DNA from: Nocardioides marinisabuli | GTDB taxonomy: Bacteria > Actinomycetota > Actinomycetes > Propionibacteriales > Nocardioidaceae | Length of the DNA: 64,000 bases | Reading direction: 5' to 3' | NCBI RefSeq assembly: GCF_013466785.1 | Contig: NZ_CP059163.1 | Coordinates: forward strand, 2,108,001-2,172,000 | In this document: in pieces, positions 44,262-53,301 of the stretch | Position numbering within the stretch: position 1 is the stretch's first letter | How the letters are laid out: the number at the start of each line of letters is the position of its first letter | Translations under genes and position numbers: made by a program | Notes under the pieces: model-generated | The model's database searches: none | What the model saw: the letters and a program-made list of their open reading frames with translations, nothing else | Told to the model about the DNA's origin: nothing

Positions 44262-44791
44262 TGCGCCGGGCGGGGCGGGCCGTGGCCCTCGCGCTCCTGG
44301 TTGCGCTGCTTCCCGCTTGCGGTGCCAGCGAGGAGGAGGCCATGGACGACCTCGAGGTGCTGGCGGACGACCTGATGGCGAGAGGCAGCGAGGTGGTCGA
44401 GGTGCTGGAGGCAGCCGGTCTCGAGGTCGCCTTGGCGCGCGGCGAGGGCGACTACTGCCAGATGGTGCCCGTGCAGGGGTTGACCTTCGCCTTCGGCGGT
44501 GCGCTCACCGAGGACGTGGCCTACGCCGAGAGGTTCCGGGTCGCCCGCGACGCCATGGTCGACCAGGGTTGGGAGGTCGTCGTCGAGGGCGAGTATGCGC
44601 GGCGCGGTGAGCGTCCCCACCCCTACGTTGAGCTGGAGCGCGAGGACCATCGGCTCTCGCTCGACCTGACCGCGCTCGAGGGGTCGGACGCCCTCGTCTT
44701 CGGTCTGACCCGCGACGACGACTGCGTCCGCGTGCCCGGCGACGGCGTGCAGCTGCCCGAGGACCTCGAGGAGGTCGTCCTCGTCGAGTGA
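44261..44791 (+). CDS. lipoprotein, possible immunity protein 2
   Basis: A 176-residue lipoprotein (LLPAC lipobox) closely similar in layout to its neighbour: DDLMARGSEVVEVLEAAGLEVALA, GDYCQMVP, LTFAFGGALTED and LEGSDALVFGLTRDD. It overlaps the previous stop by one base (TGATG). A tandem duplication with divergence, as is frequent for immunity genes. Confidence 0.8.
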   Translation: MRRAGRAVALALLVALLPACGASEEEAMDDLEVLADDLMARGSEVVEVLEAAGLEVALARGEGDYCQMVPVQGLTFAFGGALTEDVAYAERFRVARDAMVDQGWEVVVEGEYARRGERPHPYVELEREDHRLSLDLTALEGSDALVFGLTRDDDCVRVPGDGVQLPEDLEEVVLVE

Positions 44792-44803
44792 GCGACGCTG
44801 CCC

Positions 44804-44938
44804 CTCGTTGATCGAGCAGTGACGAGCGCCAGCGAGGAGCGTCGTCGAGACCCCGCAAACGTCGTGGGCACCGCACGCCATGGGGTCACGGGGTTTCGGC
44901 GACGCTCGAGCCTTCGGCCCTCGCTGCTCAACCAACGG
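44804..44938. repeat. pair of inverted dispersed repeats before metY
   Basis: A forward unit GTTGATCGAGCAGTGACGAG... ending GTCGTCGAGACCCCGC (44804-44856) faces an inverse unit GGGGTTTCGGCGACGCTCG...GCTCAACCAACGG (44882-44938), the same family as at 4551. Nothing else is seen between the lipoprotein stop and the metY start. Confidence 0.88.
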
Positions 44939-45048
44939 CGGGGAGACCACCACGCGGACACACCCCCAGGACACCCAGAGCCCTCCCTACGCTCGACGAC
45001 GTCGCAGCAGCCGCTGACCCGACGCCAGCCACCTGAGCAGGAGCACCG

Positions 45049-46335
45049 ATGACGCACCGCCCCGAGACCCTGGCCGTCCACGCCGGCCAGGAGGAGGCCG
45101 ACCCGGCGACGAACGCCCGGGCCGTGCCGATCTACCAGACGACGTCCTACGTCTTCGACGACACCGACCACGCCGCGAACCTCTTCGCGCTGGCCGAGCC
45201 GGGCAACATCTACACCCGCATCATGAACCCGACCCAGTCGGTCTTCGAGGAGCGGATGACCCAGCTCGAGGGTGGCATGGGGGCGCTGGCGACGGCGAGC
45301 GGCTCGGCGGCGACGACGTACGCCGTGCTCAACCTCTGCTATGCCGGCGACAACATCGTGGCGCTCTCGACGCTGTACGGCGGCACCTACGCGCTGTTCG
45401 CGCACACGCTGCCGCAGTTCGGGATCGAGGTGCGCTTCGTCGACCCGGAGAAGCCGGAGGACCTGGCCAAGCACGTCGACGAGAAGACGAAGATGGTCTT
45501 CGGCGAGACCGTCGGCAACCCCAAGATCAACGTGATCGACCTGCCGGCCTGGTCGGAGGCGGCGCACGCGCAGGGCCTGCCGTTCGTGGTCGACAACACC
45601 GCGCCGACGCCGTACCTGGTGCGGCCCTTCGAGCACGGTGTCGACGTCGTGGTGCACGCGGCGACGAAGTTCATCGGTGGCCACGGCACCTCGATCGGCG
45701 GCGTGATCGTCGACTCGGGCAACTTCGACTGGGCGGCGCACTCCGACCGCTTCCCGGGCCTGACCAAGCCCGACCCGGCCTACCACGGCGCGGTGTGGAC
45801 CGAGGCCGCCGGCCCGGCGGCGTACATCATCCGGGCCCGCACGGTGCTGCTGCGCAACACGGGTGCTGCGATCACCCCGATGAACTCGTGGCTGTTCCTG
45901 CAGGGCCTGGAGACCTTGCACCTGCGCATGGAGCGCCACAGCGCCAACGCGCTCAAGGTCGCCGAGCACCTGCAGGGCCACGACGCGGTGTCGTGGGTCA
46001 GCTACCCCGGCCTGCCCGACAGCCCCTACAAGGCGGTGGCCGACAAGATCCACACCGGCCACGGGTACGGCGGCCTGCTGAGCTTCGGGGTGAAGTCGGG
46101 CCGCGAGGGCGGCAAGAAGTTCATCGAGGCGCTCGAGCTCTTCAGCCACCTGGCCAACATCGGTGACGCGAAGTCGCTGGCGATCCACAACGCCACCACC
46201 ACCCACAGCCAGCTCACGCCCGAGGAGCTGGTGGGCGCGGGCGTGCCGGAGGACATGGTGCGCCTCTCGATCGGCATCGAGAACGTCGAGGACCTGATCG
46301 CCGACCTCGACCAGGCCCTCGCCGCGACCAGCTGA
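45049..46335 (+). CDS. metY: O-acetylhomoserine sulfhydrylase
   Basis: A 428-residue PLP enzyme of the Cys/Met metabolism family, with the PLP Lys K207 in [12 protein letters not shown] and [12 protein letters not shown]-like substrate motifs ([11 protein letters not shown]). Length and the insertion before [15 protein letters not shown]-type residues ([15 protein letters not shown]) mark MetY rather than MetB. It makes homocysteine from O-acetylhomoserine and sulfide. metX follows 17 bases on. No SAM riboswitch was recognised upstream. Confidence 0.94.
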   Translation: MTHRPETLAVHAGQEEADPATNARAVPIYQTTSYVFDDTDHAANLFALAEPGNIYTRIMNPTQSVFEERMTQLEGGMGALATASGSAATTYAVLNLCYAGDNIVALSTLYGGTYALFAHTLPQFGIEVRFVDPEKPEDLAKHVDEKTKMVFGETVGNPKINVIDLPAWSEAAHAQGLPFVVDNTAPTPYLVRPFEHGVDVVVHAATKFIGGHGTSIGGVIVDSGNFDWAAHSDRFPGLTKPDPAYHGAVWTEAAGPAAYIIRARTVLLRNTGAAITPMNSWLFLQGLETLHLRMERHSANALKVAEHLQGHDAVSWVSYPGLPDSPYKAVADKIHTGHGYGGLLSFGVKSGREGGKKFIEALELFSHLANIGDAKSLAIHNATTTHSQLTPEELVGAGVPEDMVRLSIGIENVEDLIADLDQALAATS

Positions 46336-46352
46336 CGCAGGGACTCCGACCT

Positions 46353-47477
46353 GTGAGCGGTCCGCTCCTCGACGCCGTGGCCCAGCGGGTCGTCCTCGCC
46401 TCCGAGGACGACCCGCTGCGGCTGCGTGGCGGCAAGAGCCTCGAGCACGTCGAGGTGGTCTACGAGACGTACGGCGAGCTGTCGCCGGCGCGAGACAACG
46501 CGGTCTTCATCTGCCACGCGCTGACCGGTGACGCGCACGCGGCGGGCTACCGGCGCGGGGAGGACCCGCACACCGCGAAGCCGGGCTGGTGGGACCGGAT
46601 GATCGGGCCGGGCAAGCCGGTCGACACCGACCGGTTCTTCGTGATCGCCCCCAACATCCTCGGCGGCTGCTCGGGCACCACCGGTCCGATGAGCATCGAC
46701 CCGGCGACGGGGGAGCCGCGCTACCTCGACTTCCCGCTGCTGCACGTCGCCGACCTGGTCGCCTGCCACCGCCGCCTGCTGGCGCACCTCGAGATCGAGA
46801 CCCTGTACGCCGCTGTGGGCGGCTCGATGGGCGGCATGCAGGTCCTGCAGTGGGTGATCGACGAGCCGGGGCGCATCGAGCGCGCGGTCGTGGTCGCGGC
46901 CTCGTCGCGGCTGACCGCGGAGAACATCGCGTTCTCTTCGGTGGCGCGCCAGGCGATCATGGCCGACCCGGAGTTCCACGGCGGGCGCTACGCCGAGCAC
47001 GGCGTCGTACCGCGGCACGGGCAGAAGGTGGCCCGGATGATGGCCCACATCACCTACGTCTCGCCGCAGTCGCTGGAGACCCGCTTCGACCACCAGCGCG
47101 ACTCTGTCGGCGACGACCAGTGGCGCCTGGAGCCCGACTTCGAGGTCGAGCACTACCTGCAGCACCAGGGCGAGACGTTCCTGGGCCGCTTCGACTCGCT
47201 GTCCTACCTCTACCTGACCCGGCTGATGGACTACTTCGACCCGTTCGCCGACGAACCGAACGCCGAGCGCCTCGCCGGCTGCCGCACCCGCTTCCAGGTG
47301 ACGTCCTTCTCCTCCGACTGGCGCTTCGACACCGCCCAGTCCATGCGCCTGACCGAGCAGCTGCAGGCCCACGGCGTCGACGCCGACCACGCCGAGATCC
47401 ACAGCCCCTACGGCCACGACTCCTTCCTCCTCGACCCCCCGGGCTACCTCGACCGCGTCGCCACCTTCCTCCAGTAG
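46353..47477 (+). CDS. metX: homoserine O-acetyltransferase
   Basis: A 374-residue alpha/beta-hydrolase-fold acyltransferase: CHALTGDAHAAG, nucleophile S158 in GGSMGGMQVLQW, acid in FSSDWRFDTAQS and His in SPYGHDSFLLD. It acetylates homoserine and supplies MetY. GTG start, co-transcribed with metY. Confidence 0.95.
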   Translation: MSGPLLDAVAQRVVLASEDDPLRLRGGKSLEHVEVVYETYGELSPARDNAVFICHALTGDAHAAGYRRGEDPHTAKPGWWDRMIGPGKPVDTDRFFVIAPNILGGCSGTTGPMSIDPATGEPRYLDFPLLHVADLVACHRRLLAHLEIETLYAAVGGSMGGMQVLQWVIDEPGRIERAVVVAASSRLTAENIAFSSVARQAIMADPEFHGGRYAEHGVVPRHGQKVARMMAHITYVSPQSLETRFDHQRDSVGDDQWRLEPDFEVEHYLQHQGETFLGRFDSLSYLYLTRLMDYFDPFADEPNAERLAGCRTRFQVTSFSSDWRFDTAQSMRLTEQLQAHGVDADHAEIHSPYGHDSFLLDPPGYLDRVATFLQ

Positions 47478-47483
47478 GCAGGC

Positions 47484-47636
47484 CGTTGGTCGAGCAGTGA
47501 GGCGCCCCAGCGCCGATCGTCGTCGAGACCCCGCAAGAGGCAAGACGTCCGGAGAGGCCGCCTCCCCACGCTGGTTGAGGAGGGACGAGGCCGGCCCCAC
47601 GTTGGTTGAGGAGGGACGAAGTCCCGTCTCGAAACC
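47484..47636. repeat. three dispersed repeat units after metX
   Basis: GTTGGTCGAGCAGTGAGG...GTCGTCGAGACCCCGC (47484-47533) and two shorter units CTGGTTGAGGAGGGACGA (from 47570) and GTTGGTTGAGGAGGGACGA...GTCTCGAAACC (to 47636). The whole 47478-47919 stretch holds no gene, only these repeats, a DasR-like site and the promoter of the next gene. Confidence 0.85.
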
Positions 47637-47745
47637 ACCGCTACAGGACGAGCAGTGAGACACCCGAACGCCGCAGTACGTCGCGCTGGCGCCACTTGGA
47701 CCGCAGTCCCCGCGCGAGTCTGCCGAGCGACCAGCCCAGCAGAAT

Positions 47746-47759
47746 CGGACTAGACCACT
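47746..47759. promoter_or_regulatory. DasR-like half-conserved site
   Basis: CGGACTAGACCACT matches the right half of the DasR consensus fully and shares GGACTAGACCA with the site at 29407. It lies 160 bases before the secreted-protein gene. Confidence 0.3.
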
Positions 47760-47919
47760 TCCGCCAAGAAGCGCGTCCTGCGCATCTATCACGTGACAGG
47801 CGTGTAAACGATGTGTCCATCTTTGCCGTCGACGTGCAACGGGTCCGTCCGGTGTGGTTTGCTAAGCCTCACAACCACTACTTGAGCATCGTCGGTGCTC
47901 GCATGGGGAGTCTCTCAGC

Positions 47920-48348
47920 ATGAAGAAACTGATCGCGGGCCTGCTGATGGCCTTCATGATGTCCGCGGGGCTGGTCGCTACGACCGCCGTCCCGGCCAGC
48001 GCCGACTGCGGCTACGAGAAGTGCAGCGGCACCAAGACTGCGGCCAAGGTGCTCAAGGCCAAGGCGCGCTTCCTCGCGCGGATCCAGGTTGATGTCGGGC
48101 GGACCGGCAAGAACCGTGGGCCCCTCGACGGCACCCTGACCTTCTCCTGCGCCAAGCCGCTGAAGAGCGGCAAGATCAAGCAGATCTCCTACACGGAGGA
48201 CCTCCGTGAGGGTAACAACGTGTACAAGTTCAAGCTTCGCCCCAAGGGCAAGTGGAGCTGCAACATCGTCTACGTGCCGGACCCGGACGGGCCGTACGAG
48301 TCGAGCAGCACCACGGTGAACGTGAAGGTCGACAACCGCAACGGTTGA
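47920..48348 (+). CDS. small secreted protein of unknown function
   Basis: A 142-residue exported protein with a clear signal peptide (MKKLIAGLLMAFMMSAGLVATTAVPASA) and a basic, four-Cys body, beta-rich in appearance (GPLDGTLTFSCAKPLKSG..VYKFKLRPKGKWSCNIVYVPD). Codon use is slightly lower in GC than neighbours. ATG 47920; flanked by its own promoter region and a strong terminator, so monocistronic. No family recognised. Confidence 0.75.
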   Translation: MKKLIAGLLMAFMMSAGLVATTAVPASADCGYEKCSGTKTAAKVLKAKARFLARIQVDVGRTGKNRGPLDGTLTFSCAKPLKSGKIKQISYTEDLREGNNVYKFKLRPKGKWSCNIVYVPDPDGPYESSSTTVNVKVDNRNG

Positions 48349-48358
48349 GTTCGAAGAG

Positions 48359-48388
48359 AAGGGGCGGCCCCGATGGGGCCGCCCCTTT
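48359..48388 (+). terminator. intrinsic terminator
   Basis: AAGGGGCGGCCCC and GGGGCCGCCCCTTT form an 11-13 bp stem with a 3-base loop and a short T run. Confidence 0.92.
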
Positions 48389-48461
48389 CTCGCTGTCCTG
48401 ACACACTGAGCGCCGATCCGTGAGACCACGGTGGGTGCGATAACGCTGGGAAGGTGCTGCG

Positions 48462-50198
48462 ATGCGGCGTCGCCGTCTGTGGGGGTGGGCCCTCACGGTA
48501 GTTGTGGTGGCCGTCGTGGCTTGGGCCGGTTGGGTCGGCTACCAGGCTCTGAAGGTGCAGCGGTCGCTCACGGCCGCCGCCGAGGCTGCCTCCCAGGTGC
48601 TCGCCGCGGCCCAGGCCGGTGACGACCGCCAGCTCGAGGCGAAACTGGACGAGCTCGGCAGCGCCAGCTCCGACGCGGCAGCCAGGACGGACACGTGGTC
48701 CTGGTCGCTGGCGACGGTGCTGCCCTTCGTGGGTGACGACGCTGAGGGGGTCCAGGTCGCGAGCTCGGTGCTGGCCGACCTCACGGACGGCGCCTCCCGA
48801 CGCGTCGTCGACGTGCTCGACGACCTCGACACGCTGGTGCCCGACGAGGGGCGTGTCGACGTGGAGGCCGTCGAGGCGTTGCAGGATCCGATCTCCTCAA
48901 CAGCGGCTGACCTGGCGGAGGGTCGCGACCGACTGTCGGCTGTCGACTCCACCGGTTTCGTAGGCCTCTTCCGCGACAAGTACGACGAGCTGCTGAGCGA
49001 GACGACCCGGGCAGCCAACGGCCTAGCAGCCGCGGACGCCGCAGCGAGCGTGCTGCCCACGATGCTGGGCGCCGAGGGTCCCCAGCGTTACCTGTTGGTC
49101 TTCCAGAACAACGCGGAGATCAGGGCCACGGGTGGTCTGCCAGGCTCGGCCGCCCTGGTGACGGCGCAGGACGGGGCCATCGATCTCGTGCGTCAGGTGC
49201 CGGGCAACAGCTTTGGACGCCGCGATGGGAGCGTGCTCCCGCTGACCCCTGGCGAGCTTTCGTTGTACGGTTCCGAGCTGGGGACCTACTTCCTCGACGC
49301 CAACTTCACGCCCGACTTCAGTCGTGCCGCCCAGCTCTGGCAGGCACGGTGGCAGGAGAGGTACCCAGGGCGCATCGACGGCGTGATCGGCCTCGACACG
49401 GTCGCCCTCGGGTACCTGATGGATGGCATGTCCCCGGTGACCGTGGACGGCGTTCGACTGACGTCGGAGAACGTGGTGGACGAGCTCCTGCACCAGGTGT
49501 ACCTGCGTTATGAGCGGCCGGCCGACCAGGACGCTTTCTTCCAGCAGGTTGCTGCTCAGGTGTTCGACCGCGTCAGCGCCGGTGAGGTCGATCCGCGAAA
49601 GCTGCTTGCCGCCTTAGGGCGGGCTGGCAATGAGGGTCGAGCGCAGCTGGCAGTCTCGGATGACGCTGTCGCTGATCGGCTGGAGGGCACGCGTGTCCTG
49701 GGTCCCGGTTCCGTGGAGGGCGCGGACAGCGACGTCATGGTGACCTTCAACGACACCACCGCGGCCAAGCTGTCCTACTTCTTCCGCAGCGACGTGCGCA
49801 CGCGCAGCGTCTACTGCATGGACGACCAGCAGGCCTACGAGATCGACATGAGGCTGGAGTCGCTCGCGCCCCGCGACGCCGGCCAGCTGCCGCCCTACGT
49901 GGCGGGAACGGGACCGCAGCAGCCCGGAGACCAGGTAGTGACCATCCGCGTCTTCACGCCAGTGAACGGCTCCCTGGGTGATCTGCGGATCAATGGGGCG
50001 TCAGTCGATGCCGAGGAGCAGCTCTTCGAGGGACGCGAGGTGCTGACGACCTACGTCGGACTGCGTCCCGGTGAGATCACTGACCTGTCGTTGCGGATGC
50101 TTTCCGGGAACGGCCAGGGAGGCGCGACCAGGGTCTTCAGAACTCCCGGCCTGGATGCTGGCGCCTGGGACGAGGTCCCTTCTGCTTGTGGCTCCTGA
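48462..50198 (+). CDS. DUF4012 membrane-anchored protein
   Basis: A 578-residue protein with an N-terminal membrane helix, a coiled-coil stretch (residues about 35-200) and a DUF4012 domain marked by RYLLVFQNNAEIRATGGLPGS and GVIGLDTVALGYLM. Family knowledge: DUF4012 proteins recur in exopolysaccharide and cell-surface clusters of actinobacteria and are distantly related to LytR-CpsA-Psr surroundings, but their activity is unknown. GGGAAGG precedes the ATG. It opens the polysaccharide region. Confidence 0.88.
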   Translation: MRRRRLWGWALTVVVVAVVAWAGWVGYQALKVQRSLTAAAEAASQVLAAAQAGDDRQLEAKLDELGSASSDAAARTDTWSWSLATVLPFVGDDAEGVQVASSVLADLTDGASRRVVDVLDDLDTLVPDEGRVDVEAVEALQDPISSTAADLAEGRDRLSAVDSTGFVGLFRDKYDELLSETTRAANGLAAADAAASVLPTMLGAEGPQRYLLVFQNNAEIRATGGLPGSAALVTAQDGAIDLVRQVPGNSFGRRDGSVLPLTPGELSLYGSELGTYFLDANFTPDFSRAAQLWQARWQERYPGRIDGVIGLDTVALGYLMDGMSPVTVDGVRLTSENVVDELLHQVYLRYERPADQDAFFQQVAAQVFDRVSAGEVDPRKLLAALGRAGNEGRAQLAVSDDAVADRLEGTRVLGPGSVEGADSDVMVTFNDTTAAKLSYFFRSDVRTRSVYCMDDQQAYEIDMRLESLAPRDAGQLPPYVAGTGPQQPGDQVVTIRVFTPVNGSLGDLRINGASVDAEEQLFEGREVLTTYVGLRPGEITDLSLRMLSGNGQGGATRVFRTPGLDAGAWDEVPSACGS

Positions 50199-50418
50199 TG
50201 TAGCGAGGTTGCGGAGGGCTCAGCGCCCCAGGTGCGGGTCGTGCGGAGCGGAGTGTCCGCGCCGTCACGCGCGCTGGCGACGTGGGGGATGTCGGTGCGG
50301 CCGTCGGCCGGCGAGGAAGCAGCTCATGGGTGTTTAATGCTGTCCTGGCTGGCGCAATCCATGCAAGTTGGACAGCTCGCCCTCTGACAAGGCGACCCTC
50401 TGCGGGTTCTGGTCGGGT

Positions 50419-50448
50419 CCCCGCCGAGTCCGGCCCAATCGGGCGGGG
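50419..50448. terminator. possible bidirectional terminator
   Basis: CCCCGCC pairs with GGCGGGG across a 16-base loop in the gap between convergent DUF4012 and the minus-strand lipoprotein. The remaining part of 50199-50475 holds no convincing gene. Confidence 0.4.
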
Positions 50449-50475
50449 GCTCTAAGGGTTAGAGCTGAGCTGTGC

Positions 50476-50940
50476 TCAGGGCAATCGAACCGCGTAGCTG
50501 ACCGCAGCATCGCCACGCACATCAACAACATTGAGAATCACCAGGCCCCCATCGGGCAGGTTGAAGAACTGGGCGACAGGGGTGGTGCCGTCCCCGATGG
50601 ACGAGTCGCTGCGGTTCTGCCATCCCGCGCCTTCTAGCAAGGCCACAGCGTCGGCAGCCGCGTCGGCGACAGTGTTGTCGGTGCTGATCGTCACGGCGAA
50701 GGAACCGGCCGGGTCCCCCGACTCGGCCGAAACAACCTCACCCTCGACGACGGGTGCGAGGTCGCGTGGGTAGTCCTGTGGTAGGCCGTCCTCAGACTGG
50801 GGCGCTGCGCTGTCGCTGATGAAGTCATTGGGAATGGGCTCGCCGGACGTCTCAGAGGAGTCAGAGCTGCAACCGGTTGTCACGATCATGGCGGCGACAA
50901 GGCAGGTAGCGGCCACAGCACGAGCTCGACGATGTCTCAT
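50476..50940 (-). CDS. small lipoprotein
   Basis: A 154-residue lipoprotein: signal peptide with lipobox TTGC, acidic linker, then a compact domain (VVEGEVVSAESGDPAGSFAVTISTD..ADAVALLEGAGWQNRSDSS..VAQFFNLPDGGLVILNVVDV). GGAGAA stands before the ATG at 50940. The body resembles small alpha/beta lipoproteins of unknown role. It lies between the kinase gene and DUF4012, pointing toward the latter. Confidence 0.75.
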   Translation of the reverse strand: MRHRRARAVAATCLVAAMIVTTGCSSDSSETSGEPIPNDFISDSAAPQSEDGLPQDYPRDLAPVVEGEVVSAESGDPAGSFAVTISTDNTVADAAADAVALLEGAGWQNRSDSSIGDGTTPVAQFFNLPDGGLVILNVVDVRGDAAVSYAVRLP

Positions 50941-51006
50941 CAATTCTCCAGTTCCAACTTGCGGTTCATGGGTGACCGAGAGCGAGTGGTCTAGCACGGC
51001 GCTCCG

Positions 51007-52443
51007 CTACTCCGAGGCTTGTGTCCCTCTGCTGCGCCTTCGGGTGGATGCCTTGGCCTCGCTGGTGTCCGAAGGTGCGTAGCCGTAGCCGTAGCCGTAG
51101 CCGTAGCCGTAGCCGTAGCCCTGACCGCGACGTGCGGGGGTCATGTTGAGCACGACGCCGACCTGCGCTGCATCCACCTGCTGCAGCCGCTCTCCAGCTT
51201 GGGCCAGTTGCTCTCGCGTGGTCCGGCCGTGGGCCGCGACCACGATCGCACCGTCGGCCTGCGAAGCCAGCAGCGCGGCGTCGGTCACCGGCAGCAGTGG
51301 CGGAGCGTCGATGATGATGGTGTCGAAGCGGTCCTTGGCGTGCTCCAGCAGGTCAGCCATGGCGCGGGACTGCAACAGCTCCGCCGGATTGGGCGGCACC
51401 GCGCCGCTCGCCAGCACGGCAAGCCCCGTGCCGGTGTGCTCTTGCAGAGCGTCGTCGAAGCTGACCTTGCCCAGGAGGACGGTCGTTACTCCCACTGAGT
51501 TGTCCACCTCGAGGGCCACAGCAGCCTTCGGTCGGCGCAGGTCGCATTCGATGAGTAGCGTTTTCTGGCCGGCCTGAGCCAATGTGATGGCGAGATTGAC
51601 CGAGGTGGTTGTCTTACCTTCGCCCGGGAGCGCCGAGGTGACCACGAACACCTTGGTAGTGGCGTCGATGTCGACGAACTGCAGGTTCGTCCGCAGCACC
51701 CTGAACGCCTCCGCGCGGGGAGCATGGGATGACAGGGAGGTGACGAGCGGCTGGCTTCGGATCTGGGAGTCGAAGCCGATGGCGCCCAGCAGGGGGGCAT
51801 CGGTCGTCTCACGGACGTCGTCGACCGACTTGACGGTGGTGTCCAGCAGTTCTCGTGCGACGGCGAGACCGACACCCAGGAGGAGGCCGAGAACCAAAGC
51901 CAGGCCGAGGTTGCGTACCGGCTGCGGCGAGACAGGGGTGGTGGGTAGCGTCGCGTCAGAGTTGACGGAGGGTCGCACCAGCGGTTCGGTTTCGCCGACC
52001 GGCGTCTCGACGGTGCGGATTTGGTCGGCGAGCGCGACTGCGTAGCCTTGCGCGATGGCCTGCGCCCGGGCAGGTGACGCGTCCTGAGCCTGTAAGGCGA
52101 TAATTACCGTGTTGGGGGTGACAGTCGCCGTCACATGCTCCTTGAGTCCGCCTGGCGTCATCGAGAGACCGAGGTCCTTGATCACGACGGCCGCTAGGTC
52201 AGCGTCCTTGACGAAGTCGGCGTAGGAGGTCACCTGCTGCTGGCTGAACTGAGCACCTTGAAATGCTCCGGAGACAGTCTCGCCACCGTCTGCGGACGAG
52301 GAGATGAAGAGCTTCGCTGTCGACTGGTACATCGGCGTCACTGTGAAGGTGTAGACCGCAGCGACAGCCACCACGATCAGGGTCGAGCTGAGGACCAGCA
52401 TCCACCGGCGGCGGAGGATGCGCAGATAGTCCCGTAGTTCCAT
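51007..52443 (-). CDS. polysaccharide tyrosine autokinase, Wzc/BY-kinase type
   Basis: A 478-residue fused co-polymerase and kinase. Wzz domain with first membrane helix at about residues 15-35 and second at about 178-197; then the kinase with Walker A (SALPGEGKTT, residues 270-279), Walker A' (IECDLRRP) and Walker B (IIIDAPPLLP). The tail holds seven Gly-Tyr pairs, the Tyr cluster for autophosphorylation. Family knowledge: it controls chain length and export of exopolysaccharide and is reset by a low-molecular-weight tyrosine phosphatase; a candidate phosphatase is the C-terminal domain of the 54523 protein. Confidence 0.94.
   Translation of the reverse strand: MELRDYLRILRRRWMLVLSSTLIVVAVAAVYTFTVTPMYQSTAKLFISSSADGGETVSGAFQGAQFSQQQVTSYADFVKDADLAAVVIKDLGLSMTPGGLKEHVTATVTPNTVIIALQAQDASPARAQAIAQGYAVALADQIRTVETPVGETEPLVRPSVNSDATLPTTPVSPQPVRNLGLALVLGLLLGVGLAVARELLDTTVKSVDDVRETTDAPLLGAIGFDSQIRSQPLVTSLSSHAPRAEAFRVLRTNLQFVDIDATTKVFVVTSALPGEGKTTTSVNLAITLAQAGQKTLLIECDLRRPKAAVALEVDNSVGVTTVLLGKVSFDDALQEHTGTGLAVLASGAVPPNPAELLQSRAMADLLEHAKDRFDTIIIDAPPLLPVTDAALLASQADGAIVVAAHGRTTREQLAQAGERLQQVDAAQVGVVLNMTPARRGQGYGYGYGYGYGYGYAPSDTSEAKASTRRRSRGTQASE
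51079..51120. repeat. hexanucleotide repeat coding the tyrosine cluster
   Basis: Seven perfect GTAGCC units in a row (GGCTAC on the coding strand) encode (GY)7 near the kinase C-terminus. Slippage would change the number of Tyr without a frameshift. Confidence 0.97.
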
Positions 52444-52523
52444 GTCCGACTCCCGTCATCAGCGACGAGGGGAACTCTAGGCGACGGAGGTGCCGAGAGA
52501 GGCATCTGCCTCCAACTGCTGGA

Positions 52524-52892
52524 TCAGCCAGCCGTCACGGGCGTACGGCCGTAGTCGTCCTCGAGTCGGCAGATGTCGTCCTCGCCGGTGTAGGAACCCA
52601 GCTGCACCTCGACGACCACCAGGGGGCAGTCCTCCTGGTTGGTGATTCTGTGTGCCTGGCCCACCTCGACCCAGATCGACTCACCCGGACCGGCCACGAC
52701 GGTCTCGCCGTCGATAACGGCCGTGCAGCGACCGGCGGCGATCACCCAGTGCTCGGCCCGGTGCTCATGGGTCTGGTAGCTCAGGCGCGAGCGGGCATTC
52801 ACGTGGATGCGCTTGACCTTGAAGCCGTCGCCCTCGTCCAGGACGGTCCACGAGCCCCACGGGCGCTCTTCGCTCTCGCCGATCATCCACAT
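52524..52892 (-). CDS. cupin, mannose-6-phosphate isomerase type II-like
   Basis: A 122-residue single cupin with RPWGSWTVLDEGDGFKVKRI, the metal-binding HEHRAEHWVIAAG and the second His in AHRITNQ. This is the C-terminal isomerase domain of bifunctional ManC/AlgA proteins, standing alone. It should interconvert fructose-6-P and mannose-6-P, feeding GDP-mannose for the nearby GDP-mannose dehydratase. It lies 80 bases upstream of the kinase gene on the same strand. Confidence 0.85.
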   Translation of the reverse strand: MWMIGESEERPWGSWTVLDEGDGFKVKRIHVNARSRLSYQTHEHRAEHWVIAAGRCTAVIDGETVVAGPGESIWVEVGQAHRITNQEDCPLVVVEVQLGSYTGEDDICRLEDDYGRTPVTAG

Positions 52893-52975
52893 CTCCTTCG
52901 AGTCTGCGGCCGGGTGCCGCTCACACTGCGAGGTTAAAGGCTACGGCACCGGGAGGACTGGTCTGTTACCGAACG

Positions 52976-53266
52976 TTAGCGACGCCGTAGCCCAGCCATG
53001 GCAGGGCGGACATCGACCAGATAGACGATCGCAGCGATCGTAAAGATCAGGTTGAGGATGCCAATAGGGCTGTTGAGGAAGAGGACCTGCAGGGCCACCG
53101 CGAGGCCGAGCAGGATGGTCCAGGTCGGCTTGGTGAGCTTGCCTGCGGCTACGTAGGACTCTGTAGAAAACGTTAGGGAGTTGACGAAGGCGAAGATCTT
53201 CACCGCGAGAAGAACGAAGGCGAGCAGGGCGTAAAAACCGAGCTCGAGGGAGTAGACGTCGACCAC
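52976..53266 (-). CDS. DUF2516 membrane protein
   Basis: A 96-residue protein with three to four hydrophobic segments and the DUF2516 core ESYVAAGKLTKPTWTILLGLA. GTG start. Widespread in actinobacteria as a small membrane protein of unknown function; no link to its neighbours is evident. Confidence 0.85.
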   Translation of the reverse strand: MVDVYSLELGFYALLAFVLLAVKIFAFVNSLTFSTESYVAAGKLTKPTWTILLGLAVALQVLFLNSPIGILNLIFTIAAIVYLVDVRPAMAGLRRR

Positions 53267-53301
53267 GCGTCCAGCCTACGGGCATGGCTTGGATCACCAG
53301 G

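Noticed and set aside
44792-45048. SAM riboswitch before metY
   Set aside because: The gap is filled by the dispersed repeats and no SAM-aptamer consensus could be recognised.
50199-50337. Cys/Arg-rich frame (CGSCGAECPRRH) after DUF4012
   Set aside because: No start with a ribosome-binding site, very Arg-rich as random high-GC sequence is, and it runs on from inside the DUF4012 gene in another frame.
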